Origin: Anastatus disparis | Lineage: Eukaryota; Arthropoda; Insecta; Hymenoptera; Eupelmidae | Reading direction: 5' to 3' | Length of the DNA: 64,000 nucleotides | Assembly: GCA_017163975.1 (NCBI GenBank) | Contig: JAFFSR010000244.1 | Span: 11,099,501-11,163,500 of the forward strand | In this document: in pieces, positions 59,671 through 64,000 of the stretch | Layout of the letters: every line of letters begins with the position of its first letter | How positions within the stretch are numbered: the stretch's first letter is position 1 | Position numbers and translations under genes: made by a program | The notes under the pieces: generated by a model | What the model was told of the DNA's origin: nothing | Databases searched by the model: none | What the model saw: only the letters and a program-made list of their open reading frames with translations

Positions 59671-62560
59671 TAAGCTTTTATTTATTATTTTTTTGCGATG
59701 CTCATTAGTAATTCATTAATTTTGAAAAAACTGATATTTTTAAAAAAAATAATCATAACGTTCAATTATTTTAGATTTAAAAAATTTTTTCGATCCTGTT
59801 GACATATCTATATAAATAAAATGTTTTTATACATTAATACATTAATTTGCAGTGATTTATTTGATAATAAGTTTAAGATTAAGCAAGAACAATATTTGGT
59901 CTCTATATAACACTTGGTTTCACACAAAAATACAGCTTAACGATACGCGAGAAAAACACTTCACGAAAAAGTCTTTGGTCGTTAAGCGCATAGTTTTTAT
60001 CCATCAACAACAACTAAGCTTCTTCACGAAAAAAAAAACCAGAAGTCCTTAAGTGTGATTATTTTTCAACGAGCTCAGAATTTAACTGAAAGATTTAAAG
60101 ATTTTCTCATTCATAAAATTAACACTAACAAAATAATTATAACAATCATTTTTATTTAAACAGAAACTTTATTTTTTTTTTAATTTAACGAAATATATAT
60201 ATATTAAAAGTATTTAAAAATGCGAAGGTAATAAATAAATATTAAATTTTTGTTCAATATGAATTTCAATAATTTAATAACCAGCATATATATAACGTTC
60301 CAAGAAAGAACAATAAATGCAAATTAAATACCGGCCAGTTTCATTATTTTTTATTTTATTCAGAAAAAATTACGAAGTTTAATCTAATTAATTAATTGAG
60401 TTTTCTAAAATATTGTGAAAATTAAATAAAAATTATTTTTAATTCAATAAACTAAATTATATTGTCTGAAATTTTATAATAAAACTTTTTTATTCATAAT
60501 ACAATTACTGATATATTCGATATTAATTATGAATTAAATATATTTAATTATCAGACATAAATACGTATGAATTTTAAAATTATATTAGGAAAATATTCTA
60601 AACTAACGAAAACATTTTTCTATTGTATATCTAAAAATTTTTAGAAAATCATCTCTCTTAAATTTTAAAACGACTCGTTGACAAATACAACAATATTAAA
60701 GGCGAGATATACCAATAACAGTTGAATAAGGCGTTATTCTAAGAATATTACCATTCTGCCAATGAAATGTCTTTAAACGTGAATTATCGATGAAAGCAAT
60801 ACCAAGGTCAAATTGGAAAATTAATGCTCAGGAAATAGGTGAATATCGTGAAATATTCAGTCAATTATAGAGTAAAAATGATATAATTTTATTCTTTTCT
60901 TGATTTTATATGCAAACAAGAAACACGTAATAAATTTGGGTAATTAATTTTTTTAACTTCGATATACAACTTTAAATGAAAAAAGCTAATTGGATACAAC
61001 ATTTCATTGTTTAAAAATTAAACTTTGTAATTGAAAAAAATTGTATTGATAATAAGGTTATACAATTTTTTAATATTTAAAAATAATGATTCAAAATTCA
61101 AAATTAAAATTTTTCAATTAAAAAAAATATGAAAAACGCAATTAAAAAGACAAATAAAAAATTAACGTGAAATTTAGTTTTTTAGAAAAATGTTATCTAA
61201 AAAAATTGGATAATAAATTGTATGACTTTGAATCTGATGCAAAAATATAAAAAATAAAACCTTAAAATTTCAAACGAAATAGTTCATAACTTCATAAAAA
61301 TTGAATGTCGAATAACTTTACGCATAAAAAAATATCCTGAAACTGAAATCCCTTATATACTCTAACAAATTTAGATTTTGAAAAGTTTCTAAATCAAATT
61401 TTTAAGCTAAAATCGAGTTTTATAAAAGAACATTTTTTCATATTAAATAAAAATTATTAATCTTAAAAATTATTTTGAAATTCAATGAAAAATTTATTGT
61501 AATTTTAAACAATTAATGAACTTTATTAAAAATTTGTAATGAATGATTTTTAATTTATCGTAATAAAACTGTTTGAAAAATATAATTTAATTTGAAATAA
61601 AATCTGTTAACATCAATTACAATTATTAAGATGACCATTAATTGGCGTCCATTCTCTATTTATTTTATAAAATAAAATTAGTATTGTTAGTTATTTTAAC
61701 AATACATCTGTTATTTTATATTATTAAATAACATTTATGAATTTGTTCATACACGAACGTTTTATGTATTCATTCCATTTAGAAACATAATCTTAAAATT
61801 TTCCCTTTTATAAAATAAATTTTTATCCTGTTTTTTTTTCACAGCATTTTTATTTAAGTTTTAGCATAAAATTCAAAGTTACTTTGTATAAAAATATATG
61901 TTATAAGTGCTTACTCCAAGAGTATCTTTATCGCAATATTGATCGGCAACTCTAGTTCAAATTTGCCAGAGGCTCTCATTTCTTTGCATAAAATATTATT
62001 TATTCATTTATATTTATAAATGATTAATATAAGTTATTACTTAATATAATAGGGATAACTTACTAGTAGATAAACATCAACTAGTAAATGAAAAAAATTA
62101 ATAATTATTCTTAAACGTTCTTTTTTTTGTTCACAACCCAATTTCTACAAATGAACTAATTATATTTATAAATATTGCAGTTATTGTAATATTAACCCTT
62201 AAATTGTAACATCGGGTCACTCGTGTTTCGTTTAAATCGACTCTCTTAGTATATTTTTTGTTTATTTAATTATATTGTTTAAACAAAAAAGTGTTTTGTT
62301 CTTATACTAGAATAGTTAATGTAATATCATGGATTGTTTCAAATATTTTTTAAGTATTTTAAAGCACTTTTTAAAGTGCCAGGCTCGTAACCCAACGTTA
62401 CCATTTAAAGGTGCAAAAAATGATGGTTAAATAATATAAAAAATTTTTTTTTATTATTCATTTATAAGCTTAAGGAGTTTATTTACTATTTGATTAACTC
62501 TACAATAATTTTAATTAGAGAGAAATTATTAAAACTAAAATGAAAATTTTTTTTCAACAG

Positions 62561-63238
62561 ACGCAGAACACTGTGTACGAAATAGTCTCGGACATGAGCA
62601 CCCGTCAAGATGCCCTGGAAGAGCGTCTTGTAAGTGTGGAAGAAAAATTAACCTCGCTGGCCGAGCAATTGGAAATGTTACCCGAAGCTTTGACCCGCTG
62701 TATGGCCCAGCACGCTGAGCGTATGGAGCAGAGGCGGAACTTCCTTCATCCGGACACGGCAGCTGGGAGCCTCGCACCTACTCCAGCGAGCGGCGTGCCT
62801 GGTGGTGGTTTATTAGGTGGCAGCGGCTCAACCGGTGCCACTCCAGCAAGTTTTCCAGGTTTTGCTGGTATCGGTGCTACTATACCGTTACAACATCAAC
62901 AGCAACAACAACAATTACAACAACAACCGCTCGTTAATGTGACTGGTAGTGTTGGAGGAAATAGTTTATTACCACATTCTCGTAGTGTACCAAGTGGTCC
63001 AAGTACTGTGTCATTACATCCATGGCCAGCATCACCAGTTTTGCCGCCTGTTTCAAGTAGAACACCACATTTAGTGCCAGAAACAGGCAGTGGTAGGCAA
63101 TCACAGCAGTCACAACATGGGAATACCTCGCAATCGGTATCGAGGTTACCATCTCAACAGCAGCAGCAGCAGCAGCAACAGTCGGGTATATCGGGTCTTG
63201 GTACAAGTCAAGGCTCGGATACGTCCCCGCACAGCTGA
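62561..63238 (+). CDS. SK: SK channel terminal exon: coiled coil and glutamine-rich tail
   Basis: The exon opens phase 0 after TTTTCAACAG and runs 225 codons to TGA at 63236-63238. The first 75 residues (TQNTVYEIVSDMSTRQDALE, later EEKLTSLAEQLEMLPEALTR and RRNFLHPDT) form the heptad-rich C-terminal helix of SK channels. The rest is a low-complexity tail rich in Gly, Pro, Ser and Gln, with two glutamine tracts (about 62895-62928, and about 63153-63181 with nine Gln encoded by CAG/CAA). Between them lies a short conserved block WPASPVLPPVSSRTPHLVPE, present near the end of insect SK proteins as I recall. The tail beyond it looks lineage-specific. An ATG at 62540 is in-frame but in the intron, so it is not a start unless a separate promoter is used. 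Confidence 0.95.
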   Translation, partial: TQNTVYEIVSDMSTRQDALEERLVSVEEKLTSLAEQLEMLPEALTRCMAQHAERMEQRRNFLHPDTAAGSLAPTPASGVPGGGLLGGSGSTGATPASFPGFAGIGATIPLQHQQQQQQLQQQPLVNVTGSVGGNSLLPHSRSVPSGPSTVSLHPWPASPVLPPVSSRTPHLVPETGSGRQSQQSQHGNTSQSVSRLPSQQQQQQQQQSGISGLGTSQGSDTSPHS

Positions 63239-64000
63239 GCCTCGTCTTTGCAGCCGCAGCACTCTTATTGAGCGGGAAAACTAATGCATCCTTCGCACTA
63301 CGTTTTCCGGAAATTAATAATTCGTATCCTAATGTGCTAGACATTATTGAATATGTGTGCGTTTCTTTTTCTATAATTTGCTCTTCCTGTTCTCTTCTTT
63401 TCTCTCATTCTTATTTTATGAACTTTAAAAATTCAAGTTATACCTACATTTTATTTTTCGGATATTACAATTATTAATTATAATTTTTAATCAGATTAAG
63501 TGCACAGATTTTTAAATTTACTACATCATCATCGAAATTAATCTTACAAAAAAGCATTTCTGAATTCTAACATCAAAGTCTCACATAAATAGTTGATTGT
63601 ATTTGTCGTAATCCTTAGTGCCTCTAAACCTTCAAATAAGTATATTAAAAATATTTTATAAATAATAATATTTAATATTATGAGGGTTTAGTCCTTTAAT
63701 TTTGTCTTAGTAAATCGTTGTCTTCAATTTCATTATTTGTTGAACAAATAAAGATACCAGCTGAGTGGCATACGTGAAGAAAATTTAAAGTATACATAAA
63801 AATATCCTTTAAGATCATTTAAGATTAATTTACAAAAATTGTAAGTTGTAAATTTGTCAAATATTAAATATTTGCAATATTTTATTAAAATATGTATCGT
63901 ATTAAACTTTTCTTCGTGTAACTTTAGAAATTTATTTCTTCAGTATATCGTATATAAAAACTCAGCATAAATAAGAATCGAAAGTATTTAGGGTCCAATT
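63239..64000 (+). other. SK 3' untranslated region and downstream flank
   Basis: AT-rich sequence after the stop. AATAAA at 63747-63752 is the best polyadenylation signal visible; the true cleavage site is not shown. No further gene is seen to the window end. Confidence 0.6.
63747..63752 (+). terminator. Candidate polyadenylation signal AATAAA
   Basis: Canonical hexamer about 510 bp after the SK stop codon, in ACAAATAAAGATACC. Other weaker AT-rich hexamers exist nearby, so alternative 3' ends are possible. Confidence 0.5.

Larger units (their letters stand above)
58771..62560 (+). other. SK intron before the terminal exon
   Basis: The intron is 3.79 kb, GTACTT to TTTTCAACAG. It contains a minus-strand SINE (59370-59563), an adjacent dispersed repeat (59568-59670) and otherwise AT-rich DNA with nothing recognised. 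The frame at 59852-60052 has no support. Confidence 0.8.

Noticed and set aside
62934..63344. 136-codon minus-strand open frame
   Set aside because: It is antisense to the SK terminal exon and to its CAG tract, and shows no family motif.
1..64000. CRISPR arrays, operons or bacterial-type features
   Set aside because: None seen; gene structure and repeats are those of an animal nuclear genome.

Overview
This window is eukaryotic nuclear DNA from an insect. It is very AT-rich, with long introns, GT-AG splice junctions, poly-A-tailed tRNA-derived SINEs, and a protein that reads like insect small-conductance calcium-activated potassium (SK/KCNN) channels. Hymenoptera is my best guess from the AT richness and repeat style, but that is weak inference.

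Region by region. (1) 1-2716 is non-coding flank with a purine-rich tandem repeat and one copy of a dimeric dispersed repeat. (2) 2722-9774 is a complete BEL/Pao LTR retrotransposon: two 589-bp LTRs that read identical, a perfect 5-bp target-site duplication, a tRNA-Tyr-type primer binding site, and one gag-pol frame broken by three small frameshifts near the 3' end of the integrase. (3) 9780-19776 is non-coding DNA carrying several small mobile elements. (4) 19777-63238 holds seven plus-strand exons of the SK channel gene (S2 to the C terminus, 546 codons, phases all compatible), followed by a 3' UTR with an AATAAA at 63747. The N-terminal exons (cytoplasmic N terminus and S1) were not found, so they probably lie upstream of the window; in that case the BEL element sits inside an SK intron.

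The introns (14.1, 6.7, 13.9, 3.3, 0.09 and 3.8 kb) hold no other gene I can support. They are dotted with nine copies of one tRNA-derived SINE family, one copy of a second SINE family, and several foldback or MITE-like elements. One 935-bp foldback element is nested inside a SINE copy and contains a 2 x 151-bp tandem duplication.

The most interesting points are: the SK selectivity filter reads GFGD where the family normally has GYGD; the BEL element has apparently identical LTRs but three indels within about 385 bp; the foldback element is nested in a SINE; and several MITE families can be defined here by terminal inverted repeats. I found no new multi-gene system in this window.
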